A stretch of 64,000 nucleotides of DNA from Calothrix sp. PCC 7507 (GTDB lineage: Bacteria; Cyanobacteriota; Cyanobacteriia; Cyanobacteriales; Nostocaceae): contig NC_019682.1 in NCBI RefSeq assembly GCF_000316575.1, positions 1,798,001 through 1,862,000 on the forward strand, given 5' to 3'. Shown in pieces: positions 8,859-17,488 of the stretch. A program made the position numbers and the translations under genes. The notes under the pieces are model-generated. The model did not search any database. It saw nothing but the letters and a program-made list of their open reading frames with translations, and had not been told where the DNA came from. Each line of letters starts with the position of its first letter. Position 1 is the first letter of the stretch.

Positions 8859-9020
8859 TTATCGCCGCTTGGGAGTGCTTTTTTTGAGTTCGCGTTTTTC
8901 TTCATCTCGACGACGGCGATCGCGCCAATCAGCCAGCGTCAAATAGCCAATTCCACCCGTAACCGCTACTAGCAGCACCACAGCAACTAAAGCCAATACA
9001 CTCAAAAATGGACTTTCCAC
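8859..9020 (-). CDS. Small single-span membrane protein downstream of petN
   Basis: A 53-residue ORF that starts with GTG at 9020, only 7 bp after the petN stop, so it is probably cotranscribed with petN. Residues 5-30 are hydrophobic (SVLALVAVVLLVAVTGGIGY). They are followed by LADWRD and a strongly charged tail (RRRRDEEKRELKK), giving one membrane helix with a basic cytoplasmic end. The reading frame is clean and uses the HIP1 octamer in coding phase. I do not recognise the family. Its position suggests a link to thylakoid membrane proteins, which is inference only. Confidence 0.65.
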   Translation of the reverse strand: MESPFLSVLALVAVVLLVAVTGGIGYLTLADWRDRRRRDEEKRELKKSTPKRR

Positions 9021-9027
9021 AATACCT

Positions 9028-9117
9028 CTACAGTCCGTTACGGCCCCAAACTACCATTGCAATTGACCAAGTAAACACGACTAGTAACGATACCCAACCC
9101 AGTGTCAAAATTTCCAT
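9028..9117 (-). CDS. petN: Cytochrome b6f complex subunit PetN
   Basis: A 29-residue protein, the usual length of PetN. It reads [20 protein letters not shown] and ends VVWGRNGL, nearly the textbook sequence of this single-helix subunit. PetN sits in the thylakoid membrane at the periphery of the cytochrome b6f dimer and is needed for complex stability. The upstream gap of about 180 bp to the divergent membrane-protein gene would hold its promoter. The next ORF downstream starts 7 bp after the stop. Recognition is secure despite the small size. Confidence 0.95.
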   Translation of the reverse strand: MEILTLGWVSLLVVFTWSIAMVVWGRNGL

Positions 9118-9298
9118 AGTCCCACTTTTCAGATAATTACAAAACGTCTTCAATATTCATCATACTGGGAATTGGGAATGGGTAATTGGGGATAAATTTT
9201 TAAAATCCTCAATTCTTAGTCTGCTTGTCGGTCAGCGCATTGCATAATTCAATTTTACTCAAAGATGTAAAGTGAACGGAACTTCAGATATTTCACTG

Positions 9299-9748
9299 AT
9301 GGCAGAACGCCTAGAATCTCTCAAAGCTGGGATAATTGGGGCTTTATCTCTTATTTTTGCCTTTCTCATTACTAGTCTTGTCAATAACTTACTGTTATCA
9401 AGGTATTTTCCGATACTTGCCACTGAGCAAATTTCTCTGGTAAATTTACCCTGGTCTTTTAAAATTGTCGCCAGTTGTATCATCCCTGGCTTTTCTGGCT
9501 TACTATTTGGTGTCACCTATCGCTATATCATCCGCCAAGATCAAAACCCGCAACTCAAAGTTGGCGGTGTGCTTGCTTTTGGCTTGGTGCGGGGATTAAC
9601 TCAAATAGAATTTGGCTGGAATTCTGCTGACACAGTCGTACCCTATCTGCTGCTAGCTGGAGAAAGTTTACTGTGGTTTGCGATCGCAGCGATCGCTCTT
9701 GATTTTGCTTTGCATCGCCGTTGGCTCAAAGCTTTTTCGTCAGTCTAA
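9299..9748 (+). CDS. Hypothetical membrane protein
   Basis: A 149-residue protein from ATG 9299 (MAERLESLKAGIIGALSL); a GTG nine codons upstream at 9272 is a possible alternative. It has four hydrophobic segments, near residues 9-30, 50-75, 90-105 and 120-140. The second half reads VGGVLAFGLVRGLTQIEFGW. I recognise it only as resembling conserved cyanobacterial membrane proteins of unknown role. It is followed after 34 bp by an exonuclease gene on the same strand, so the two may be cotranscribed. Confidence 0.7.
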   Translation: MAERLESLKAGIIGALSLIFAFLITSLVNNLLLSRYFPILATEQISLVNLPWSFKIVASCIIPGFSGLLFGVTYRYIIRQDQNPQLKVGGVLAFGLVRGLTQIEFGWNSADTVVPYLLLAGESLLWFAIAAIALDFALHRRWLKAFSSV

Positions 9749-9782
9749 ATTTTTCAACACCATAGAACCTAATTTATCAAAT

Positions 9783-10334
9783 ATGGCTCATTACTTTCTG
9801 ATAGTTGATCTTGAAGCTACTTGCTCTGATGATGGCAGTATTCCGCGTCATGAAATGGAAATTATCGAAATTGGTGCGGTGATGCTCAATAGAGAAAACT
9901 GGGAAATTGATTCTGAGTTTCAAACATTCATCAAACCTATAAGACATCCAAAACTGACAAATTTCTGTACAGAATTAACTACTATCTGTCAGCATGATGT
10001 AGAAAATGCTCCTGAGTTTGCCAAAGCAATAAAAAATTTTCAAGAATGGATGTATTCATTTCCTAATTATATTTTCTGTTCTTGGGGTAATTACGACAAA
10101 ACACAATTTATCCAAGATTGTAAGTTTCATAATATTTCCTACCCTTTTAATTCAGAACACAGAAATATCAAAAAAGAATTTTCAGAATATATTGTCACAT
10201 CTAAAAGCTTTGGCATGGCTCAAGCTCTCAATCATCTAGAAATAGAATTAAAAGGTACACATCATCGAGGTATTGATGATGCCCGCAACATAGCATCTAT
10301 CTATAGATATATGCAAACTAAAAAATATAGTTGA
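9783..10334 (+). CDS. DEDDh 3'-5' exonuclease (ERI-1/KapD-like)
   Basis: A 183-residue protein from ATG 9783 (MAHYFLIVDLEATCSDD). The Exo I motif is VDLEAT (acidic D and E), preceded by a hydrophobic strand. EIIEIGAVML follows, as in RNase T, DnaQ and ERI-1. Exo II lies around FCSWGNYDKTQF, and Exo III is HHRGIDDARNIA with the DEDDh histidine. The short single-domain form and the sequence HEMEIIEIGAV resemble the ERI-1-like/KapD branch, which trims RNA 3' ends. The substrate here is not known. An in-frame upstream extension overlapping the previous gene is not credible as coding. Confidence 0.87.
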   Translation: MAHYFLIVDLEATCSDDGSIPRHEMEIIEIGAVMLNRENWEIDSEFQTFIKPIRHPKLTNFCTELTTICQHDVENAPEFAKAIKNFQEWMYSFPNYIFCSWGNYDKTQFIQDCKFHNISYPFNSEHRNIKKEFSEYIVTSKSFGMAQALNHLEIELKGTHHRGIDDARNIASIYRYMQTKKYS

Positions 10335-10372
10335 GCATAATTCAAGGTCGTAAGCAAGAATCATTACACTAA

Positions 10373-10993
10373 ATACTACTGTTTGCTGGATATGAAACCA
10401 CCGCCACCGCAATGGCTTGGGCTTTATATTGGATTCACAAAAAACCTGAAGTCCGTGAAAAACTCCTCCAAGAACTCGACACCCTTGGCGATTCACCGGA
10501 CCCCATGAGTATTTTCCGCCTACCTTATCTCACCGCCGTCTGTAATGAAACCTTGCGGATTCATCCCGTTGCGATGTTGACCTTTCCTAGGGTAGTCCAA
10601 GAACCCGTAGAACTACTGGGACACTCCTTAGAACCTGGTGCAATATTAGTAGGCTGTATGTATCTCACTCACCAGCGAGAAGATTTATATCCGCAACCAA
10701 AACAATTCCAGCCAGAACGTTTTCTAGAACGTCAATTTTCTCCCTATGAATTTATCCCCTTTGGTGGCGGTGTCCGTCGCTGTTTGGGCGAAGCCTTAGC
10801 TGTATTTGAAATGAAGCTAGTAATAGCAACAATACTGTCACGCTATCAACTTACATTGGCATATCATCAACCTGAAGTTCCTCGCCGTCGGGGTGTAACC
10901 CTAGCACCAGCTCGTGGCGTCCAAATAGTCATCACTGGACAACGTGCGCTTCAAGAGTCACATCACAACAGAGTATCAGCCAAGGTGCCATAA
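10373..10993 (+). pseudogene. 5'-truncated cytochrome P450 (C-terminal half only)
   Basis: The frame opens directly after a TAA and begins in the I-helix with LLFAGYETTATAMAW. It then has the ExxR motif in NETLRIHP, the PERF motif in FQPERF, and the haem loop FIPFGGGVRRCLGEALA with the Cys ligand. This is the last 200 or so residues of a P450, resembling the CYP110 group common in Nostoc. The first ~240 residues, including the B-C and F-G regions, are absent upstream, where the exonuclease gene ends 38 bp away. Any protein from the internal ATG at 10412 would lack most of the fold. It is therefore probably a deletion remnant, although the surviving part has no stop or frameshift and so looks recent. 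Confidence 0.85.
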
Positions 10994-11619
10994 GACATCA
11001 CTGTTTTAGTAGATCAGAACATTCAGTATAAACACTCTTACTTATTATACTGAATGTTTAAATTAGCTCTGGCGATCGCCTTGTCTTGGGGATTTCATAC
11101 CTATATTACCTACCGAATATAATCATTATTTATCGTCTTACACCATTTTTCGGATAAATTAAGTACACAAGTAGTAGCACCACAATATTATGGCCTTACG
11201 ATTATCTGTACCTCACTAGATATTTAAAAAAAATTGTCATACCTTAAAACAACTCATCAGATAAAACTGTAATCATACCGAAGATTTTTAAATTTTTTTA
11301 CTTAGTAAAACTACTGAAACATAGATAAATACATAAAAAAATATAGGTTTTACTTGCTAAATTAAATTTCTAATAAATATTGAGAAAAACCATAGACTAT
11401 ATGGCATAGCTTGTGGCAACTTAGATTTATCGATTGTCAAGAAATAAATTTAAGGCTAATCAATCTCCAGAAATATCAGGTTTTAGAACTACCAAGCATC
11501 TAAAAATCGCATCTGTAAAAAGTCAGAAAAAACTTACGAAACTAGGCTCCCCAATAGAGCTTCGCTGTCCTGAAGCATAATTTAAACATTTGAACACCAC
11601 AACTCGTCATAATATAACC
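10994..11619. other. 626-bp AT-rich intergenic region
   Basis: No gene is seen. The sequence is AT-rich and free of the tandem repeats seen elsewhere. The inverted pair ACATTCAGTATAAACA and TATACTGAATGTTTA at about 11019-11060 forms a hairpin just past the P450 fragment. The rest is presumably the promoter and leader of the PEP-CTERM gene. Confidence 0.5.
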
Positions 11620-14600
11620 ATGAATCTTCCACGCATATCCACTTTCTTTGTTATATCCTTTGGGACAGTTTTAGCATTTTCTTCATCTGCTAAAGCCGCA
11701 AATTTTCAGACTAATTTCACTCAATCTCTTACAGGTGAAAATGCAGCAAAAGGTGATATTTGGCTGCAATCTATTACTCAGAACGGCAACACATTTAATA
11801 ACTTCTCTTTAGTTAATAAAGCAGATATATTATTCAATACACCAATTACAGACGTTAAACCAGGAAGTACCAGCACTCCGGGACCATATAATAACAATAC
11901 TGGGGCAGCTAGTACAGATAAAGGCGATCTAGCTTCTGCTCCTATGGCTGTATCTGGTCTGGAAAATCCAACTGGTAATGCAATAGCATCCTTCTTGGGC
12001 AATAAAAACTTAAACAACATCGTTGATACTGAAGACAGTGGCAGTTTTAAAATTAACCTCTTCTTCGACAGCCTTATTCAAAAAGATAACTCTGGCTTAG
12101 ACAGCCTGTTCTTTTGGGAACGGGGTATGAACAGTAACTTGGCAATTCAAGCAATTGATAGTACTGGCAACTTAATCGGTAATTTCTTAAAACTGAATAG
12201 CCAAGACCAGAGTTATGCAGGCTATAACATTGACACTACAGAAATCGACGGCGCTCAAAAAGTCGGTTCATGGGGAATCAACCTCCAGCAGTTAGGAGTA
12301 ACTACTCTAAGTGGCATTCAAGTAATAGCAAATAGCGATTTCAATGGACCTGACTTCAAAGTACTTGCCAGAAATACTCTGACAACAACAGAAGCAGCCA
12401 TAGCAACTTCTGTTGCCGCTGAAAAAGCTTCTACAGAAAAAGTCGCAGCAGATAATGATTTCATCAACAAGAAAGCCCTCAAAGATAAGGCTGATCGTGA
12501 CGACTACGAAACATTAAAATCCGCCAACTCCGATTTAGAAAATAAGAAAGCCCTCAAAGACAAGGCTGATCGTGACGATGACGAAACATTAAAATCCGCC
12601 AACTCCGATTACGCAACTAAGAAAGCCCTCAAAGACAAGGCTGATCGTGACGATGACGAAACATTAAAATCCGCCAACTCCGATTACGCAACTAAGAAAG
12701 CCCTCAAAGACAAGGCCGATAGTGATGACTATGAAACACTAAAAGCTGCCAACTCCGATTACGCAACTAAGAAAGCCCTCAAAGACAAGGCTGATCGTGA
12801 TGACTACGACACATTAAAAGCTGCCAACTCCGATTACGCAACTAAGAAAGCCCTCAAAGACAAGGCTGATCGTGATGACTACGACACATTAAAAGCTGCC
12901 AACTCCGATTACGCAACTAAGAAAGCCCTCAAAGACAAAGCCGATAGTGATGACTACGAAACACTAAAAGCTGCCAACTCCGATTACGCCACCAAGAAAG
13001 CCCTCAAAGACAAGGCTGATCGTGATGACTACGACACATTAAAAGCTGCCAACTCCGATTACGCAACTAAGAAAGCCCTCAAAGACAAGGCTGATCGTGA
13101 TGACTACGACACATTAAAAGCTGCCAACTCCGATTACGCAACTAAGAAAGCCCTCAAAGACAAGGCTGATCGTGATGACTACGAAACACTAAAAGCTGCC
13201 AACTCCGATTTGGAACAGAAGAAAAGAAATAAAGATAATCCACCAAGGGGGATGAGCAAACAGCAGGCGGAGAACGAATACAATGCAGCGGTACAAGTAG
13301 CCAAAACTAAGATTAATAAGGACTGTGAGGATGCAAAAAATGTAGCCAAAACTAAGATTAATAAGGACTGTGAGGATGCAAAAAATGTAGCTAAAACTAA
13401 GATTAATAAGGACTGTGAGGATGCAAAAAATGTAGCCAAAACTAAGATTAATAAGGACTGTGAGGATGCAAAAAATGTAGCTAAAACTAAGATTAATAAG
13501 GACTGTGAGGATGCAAAAAATGTAGCTAAAACTAAGATTGATAAGGACTGTGATACTGCAAAAAATGCAGCCAAGCAAAAAATTAATAATGACTACGAGG
13601 CTGCGAAAAATGTCGCCAAAGACAAGATTAATAAGGACTGTGATACTGCGAAAAATGCAGCCAAGCAAAAGATTAATAATGACTACGAGGCTGCGAAAAA
13701 TGTCGCCAAAGATAAGATTAATAAGGACTGTACAGCAGCAGAAAATGCTGCCAAAGAAGCTGCAGACAAGGCAGCTAAAGCAGCTGCAGACAAAGTAGCA
13801 GCGGAAACTGCTGCTAAGACAGCAAAAGAAGCTGCTGAGAAAGAGAAGGCTGCAAAAGAAGCTGCTGCTAAGGCCGAGAAAGAAAGAGTTGAAAAGGAAG
13901 CTGCAGACAAGGCTGCAAAAGAAGCTGCTGCTAAGGCTGAGAAAGAAAGAGTTGAGAAGGAAGCTGCAGACAAGGCTGCCAAAGAAACTGCTGCTAAGGC
14001 TGAGAAGGAAAGAGTTGAGAAGGAAGCTGCAGACAAGGCTGCAAAAGAAGCTGCTGCTAAGGCTGAACAAGAAAAATCCGATAAGGAGAAAGCCGAGAAG
14101 GAAGCTGCAGACAAGGCTGCCAAAGAAGCTGCAGACAAGGCTGAAAAGGCAAGAGTTGAAAGGGAAGCTGCAGACAAGGCTGCCAAAGAAGCTGCAGACA
14201 AGGCTGAAAAGGCAAGAGTTGAGAGGGAAGCTGCGGACAAGGCTGTCAAAGAAGCTGCTGCTAAGGCTGAACAAGAAAGAGTTGAAAGGGAAGCCGTAGA
14301 AAAAGCTGTCAAAGAAGCTGCTGCTAAGGCTGAACAAGAAAGAGTTGAAAGGGAAGCTGCCGCTAAGGCTGAGAAGGAAAAAGCTGACAAAGAAGCTGCC
14401 GCTAAGGCTGAGAAGGAAAAAGCCGACAAAGAAGCTGCCGCTAAGGCTGAGAAAGAGAGAGTTGAAAGGGAAGCCGTAGAAAAGGCTGTCAAAGAAGCTG
14501 CTGAGAAAGAAACTGCTGCTAAAGCTGAGAAATTAGCCAAAGAAGCGGCTGAGAAAGAAGCTGTTACCAAAGACTCAACTTCAACCAGACCCTTACCCAT

Positions 14601-15240
14601 TATCAGTTTCAATGTCAGTGATATTGGCAAGAAATTCCAGTTCAACTTTGACGGTAGTGTAGCTACTCAAAATGTTTCTGGACTCACATCTACAGCATGG
14701 TTGACTTTGAAAAGCTTCACTGGTGACGCAGCTAACTTTGATGTCGCTCTCGATAACACCTCTACTAATGGCATCAATTCTAGAACTTCTGGCTTAGGTT
14801 TCAACGTTTACTCTGATCTGAAGTCTACCAATAAGCTTGATTTAGCTTCTGGAAAAACAAATGTCTCAGGGCTGTATAGCAACACTGTTTTCGACGGCTC
14901 ATTTCCCAACCAATTTGGTGATATTGATGTCTGTTTTACACAAGGTAACACCTGCCAAGGGGGACAGAATGGTGGTGTGAAGACCAATGATGGTATTGAG
15001 AATTTTTCCTTCTCTCTAGCTTTTAATAAAACTGTTGACTCATTCGCATTAGGCAACTTTGGAGTTCGCTACCAAAGTATTGAAGGTACGAATCTTGGTA
15101 CTAGCGGTACAGGTCGAGGTACTTATTATGTGGCGAAAGAACCTGCACCTAAAAAAGTCCCTGAGCCTGGTACATCTGCTGGTTTAGGATTATTTGTTGT
15201 GGGTGCGCTAAGACTGCTGAAGAGAAAGCCTAGAGTTTAA
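11620..15240 (+). CDS. Repeat-rich PEP-CTERM exosortase-dependent surface protein
   Basis: A 1206-residue exported protein from ATG 11620; a TTG ten codons upstream is unlikely. Residues 1-27 are a signal peptide ending SSSAKA. Residues 28-270 resemble the N-terminal domain of exosortase-dependent surface proteins (XDP2 type, from memory). Ten 25-residue repeats follow (ALKDKAD...NSDYATKK, residues ~286-535), then ten 15-residue repeats with Cys in eight (KINKDCEDAKN, ~560-709). A long Ala/Lys/Glu coiled coil like TolA spans ~710-985, followed by a globular domain (~986-1175). The C-terminus is the cyanobacterial PEP-CTERM signal: VPEPGTSAG, a hydrophobic span, then LKRKPRV. Exosortase would cleave it during export. 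No exosortase gene is in the window. It is probably a rod-like sheath or surface protein. Confidence 0.9.
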   Translation: MNLPRISTFFVISFGTVLAFSSSAKAANFQTNFTQSLTGENAAKGDIWLQSITQNGNTFNNFSLVNKADILFNTPITDVKPGSTSTPGPYNNNTGAASTDKGDLASAPMAVSGLENPTGNAIASFLGNKNLNNIVDTEDSGSFKINLFFDSLIQKDNSGLDSLFFWERGMNSNLAIQAIDSTGNLIGNFLKLNSQDQSYAGYNIDTTEIDGAQKVGSWGINLQQLGVTTLSGIQVIANSDFNGPDFKVLARNTLTTTEAAIATSVAAEKASTEKVAADNDFINKKALKDKADRDDYETLKSANSDLENKKALKDKADRDDDETLKSANSDYATKKALKDKADRDDDETLKSANSDYATKKALKDKADSDDYETLKAANSDYATKKALKDKADRDDYDTLKAANSDYATKKALKDKADRDDYDTLKAANSDYATKKALKDKADSDDYETLKAANSDYATKKALKDKADRDDYDTLKAANSDYATKKALKDKADRDDYDTLKAANSDYATKKALKDKADRDDYETLKAANSDLEQKKRNKDNPPRGMSKQQAENEYNAAVQVAKTKINKDCEDAKNVAKTKINKDCEDAKNVAKTKINKDCEDAKNVAKTKINKDCEDAKNVAKTKINKDCEDAKNVAKTKIDKDCDTAKNAAKQKINNDYEAAKNVAKDKINKDCDTAKNAAKQKINNDYEAAKNVAKDKINKDCTAAENAAKEAADKAAKAAADKVAAETAAKTAKEAAEKEKAAKEAAAKAEKERVEKEAADKAAKEAAAKAEKERVEKEAADKAAKETAAKAEKERVEKEAADKAAKEAAAKAEQEKSDKEKAEKEAADKAAKEAADKAEKARVEREAADKAAKEAADKAEKARVEREAADKAVKEAAAKAEQERVEREAVEKAVKEAAAKAEQERVEREAAAKAEKEKADKEAAAKAEKEKADKEAAAKAEKERVEREAVEKAVKEAAEKETAAKAEKLAKEAAEKEAVTKDSTSTRPLPIISFNVSDIGKKFQFNFDGSVATQNVSGLTSTAWLTLKSFTGDAANFDVALDNTSTNGINSRTSGLGFNVYSDLKSTNKLDLASGKTNVSGLYSNTVFDGSFPNQFGDIDVCFTQGNTCQGGQNGGVKTNDGIENFSFSLAFNKTVDSFALGNFGVRYQSIEGTNLGTSGTGRGTYYVAKEPAPKKVPEPGTSAGLGLFVVGALRLLKRKPRV
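12475..13224 (+). repeat. Ten 75-bp tandem coding repeats
   Basis: Ten in-frame copies of a 75-bp unit encode 25 residues each. Variation is ordered. Units 4-6 and 7-9 show the same pattern (SDDYET, RDDYDT, RDDYDT), so a 225-bp block was itself duplicated. The near identity points to recent expansion by recombination or slippage. Confidence 0.95.
13297..13746 (+). repeat. Ten 45-bp tandem coding repeats with periodic cysteines
   Basis: Ten units of 45 bp encode 15 residues each. The first five are almost identical (VAKTKINKDCEDAKN). Units 7-8 and 9-10 form 90-bp pairs in which Cys alternates with Tyr. Cys occurs in units 1-6, 8 and 10. Confidence 0.93.
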
Positions 15241-15751
15241 ATTAGGCTTTTGTAGAGATTGACGCTGGGACACACAGAACAACATGGGAATGAACAAGTC
15301 ACAATAGAGTATTTTCACTGATAGTAACAGGTATCTATTCCGAAAGTTTGTGAGAGTTAATTGATTAGCTAAACAGCGGTGCTTATTTCGACAAGCAATG
15401 ACTTGTGAAAAGTACCGCTCTTTTTTATAAATTCAGACAATGAGAGAACATCCACATTTAATCTCAGTATATTTACTATTCAAATTCTACTACAAGATTT
15501 TCATGCGAACAAATATAATCCCAGTATAATTACTGTGGTTATCTGTGTTTCAAGTGGAATATTATCGGTTCATTAAGAAACTTGGTGCAAACATAAATAC
15601 TTTAGTCAAGAGTCTATAAGGTTCTTGACTAATCTTTATTAGTGCAAGTCTACTCAGCCACTTTTAAGGTTTAGATAAATACTGAATATGGCAGCTATAG
15701 CCCGTGGCAACGTTCTAAAATTAAGAAGTATTAAATTAAATTGAGGACGTT
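15241..15751. other. 511-bp intergenic region before grxC
   Basis: No gene is seen. It contains the terminator at 15375-15426 and an AT-rich tail that leads to grxC, with GAGGA five bases before its start codon. No tandem repeats occur. Confidence 0.6.
15375..15426 (+). terminator. Terminator of the PEP-CTERM gene
   Basis: AGCGGTGCTT at 15375-15384 pairs with AAGTACCGCT at 15410-15419 with one mismatch. Inner pairing (GACAAG with CTTGTG) extends the stem, and six T residues follow. It lies 135 bp past the stop codon. Confidence 0.75.
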
Positions 15752-16024
15752 ATGGCTACCAAAGTAGAAATTTACACTTGGAGGACTTGCCCATTTTGCA
15801 TCAGTGCCAAAAACTTATTACACGAGAAAGGAGTTGAATTTATTGAATACAGCATTGATGGAGATGAGGCGGCAAGAGCTAAAATGGCTCAGAGGGCAAA
15901 TGGCAGACGCTCTTTACCACAAATTTTCATCAATGATGAGCATATTGGCGGTTGTGATGATATCTACGCTTTAGACGATCAAGGCAAGCTAGATGAGCTA
16001 CTAACTTCTGCTAATAGCGTGTAA
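15752..16024 (+). CDS. grxC: Glutaredoxin 3
   Basis: A 90-residue thioredoxin-fold protein. It carries the dithiol active site CPFC in TWRTCPFCISAKNLL and the glutathione-binding SLPQIFIND with its cis-proline and the GGCDDIYAL loop. It reduces protein and small-molecule disulfides using glutathione in the cytoplasm. Its neighbour 123 bp downstream is glutathione synthetase, so the genes for making and using glutathione sit together, a pairing seen in other cyanobacteria. GAGGA lies just upstream of the ATG. Full length. Confidence 0.95.
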   Translation: MATKVEIYTWRTCPFCISAKNLLHEKGVEFIEYSIDGDEAARAKMAQRANGRRSLPQIFINDEHIGGCDDIYALDDQGKLDELLTSANSV

Positions 16025-16147
16025 TTAGAAAATGTATTGCGATTAATTGCTCTTTTTCTCACACACATGGGTGAGAATAGGTCTGAACATCAGGGGATAA
16101 TCTAAATTGAAGAACGACTAAATTTCCTGGTGATTGAGGCAAAAAGT

Positions 16148-17128
16148 GTGAAACTTGCTTTTATTATTGATCCCATCCATCAACTTGACCCATGTCATGA
16201 TACCAGTGTCGCCCTGATGGAAGCAGCGCAAAACCTGGGACATGAAATTTGGGTGACTCAGGTAAACCTGTTGACTGTGATAGAGAGCAAAGCCTGGGCT
16301 TTCCTACAGCAGGTAGAACTTGTACCAGTGCAGTTGGTGGAGGGACGCTATTTAGCACTAAATCCTTGGTATAAGTTGGGCGCTCGCTCCTTAATTTCCC
16401 TGGAAACAATGGATGCCGTATTTATGCGGACAGATCCACCAGTTAACGATTCTTACCTTTATGCCACCTACATTTTGGATTACATCGACCAAAATAAAAC
16501 CTTGGTAGTTAATAGTCCGAGTGGTATCAGAGACGCAAACGAAAAAATGTATGCCCTCCAGTTTACCGATGCAATTCCCGAAACCATAGTTAGTGCTGAT
16601 CAGCAGTTCATCCGCAAATTTGTGGAAGCAAAAGGGGCTACAATTCTCAAACCATTGGGAAACAAAGCTGGAGAGGGAATTTTATTTTTACAATCAGGCG
16701 ATCGCAATTTTAATTCCATAGTCGAACTTAGCACCCTCCAAGGTCGAATACCAGTGATGGTACAAACCTATTTACCTGCAGCCAAAGAGGGAGACAAGCG
16801 GATTATTTTACTCAATGGGGAACCAATTGGTGCCCTCAATCGCCTTTCTAGTGGCAGTGACTTTCGCAATAATATGGCAACTGGCGGTACAGTCGCTCAA
16901 ACCGAAATTACCCCTAGAGAACAGGAAATATGTACCCAAATAGCCCAAAAATTACGCCAAGATGGCTTAATTTTTGTGGGTATTGATGTAATCGGTGGCT
17001 ATCTAACCGAAGTCAACGTCACCAGTCCTACTGGAGTCCGTGAGATTGATAGGCTAGATGGAACTCAACTTGGTAATCAGGTCATTCAATGGGTTGAGCA
17101 GACTCTAAACAGAAAAAAACAACAATAA
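16148..17128 (+). CDS. gshB: Glutathione synthetase
   Basis: An ATP-grasp enzyme of 326 residues that joins gamma-glutamylcysteine and glycine. It starts MKLAFIIDPIHQLDPCHDTS. It then has MRTDPPVNDSYLYATYILD and NSPSGIRDANEKMYALQF, the ATP-grasp segment LKPLGNKAGEGILFL, and the C-terminal DVIGGYLTEVNVTSPTGVRE. The GTG at 16148 is chosen because GAGG at 16136-16139 lies eight bases upstream and the protein then begins as the family does. A GTG six codons further up (16130) is in frame but overlaps no ribosome site. It lies just downstream of grxC. Confidence 0.96.
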   Translation: MKLAFIIDPIHQLDPCHDTSVALMEAAQNLGHEIWVTQVNLLTVIESKAWAFLQQVELVPVQLVEGRYLALNPWYKLGARSLISLETMDAVFMRTDPPVNDSYLYATYILDYIDQNKTLVVNSPSGIRDANEKMYALQFTDAIPETIVSADQQFIRKFVEAKGATILKPLGNKAGEGILFLQSGDRNFNSIVELSTLQGRIPVMVQTYLPAAKEGDKRIILLNGEPIGALNRLSSGSDFRNNMATGGTVAQTEITPREQEICTQIAQKLRQDGLIFVGIDVIGGYLTEVNVTSPTGVREIDRLDGTQLGNQVIQWVEQTLNRKKQQ

Positions 17129-17488
17129 CTGATCTTGTTTAGTTTCTTTGCGTCTTACCCTATGAAACGCCGTAGGCACATTAATTACTGTGATCACAAG
17201 TAGTTACAGTGGTAAAAAAAGCAATGACTTCAGTCAAAACTTTCTATCGCCACTTTTTTCTTTCAAGCACAATAGGGAACACTTCAGTTAGTAGACTTTT
17301 GCTCAAGTTAATTAGGTTTGTAGGTAGCGTTAAGAAATTTTGTCACAATTAGCAGTATTGGGATAGCGATGGAATTGCTCACCCCTGCCCTTGATAAAAC
17401 CCTATAACTAGCAGATTGTATACAGCGCTCAGTCTGAGGTGAGAATTCAAATTTACTCTAAAATCTCAAATCCAAATTCTGGCATCAC
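17129..17488. other. 360-bp gap between convergent gshB and ftsZ
   Basis: No gene or strong terminator is seen. It is AT-rich with no tandem repeats. Confidence 0.5.

Noticed and set aside
13189-14645. Long antisense open frames (382 and 320 residues) inside the PEP-CTERM gene
   Set aside because: They arise because Lys, Ala and Glu codons of the repeats lack stops in the other frames. The translations are low-complexity Ser/Leu/Phe or Ala/Ser.
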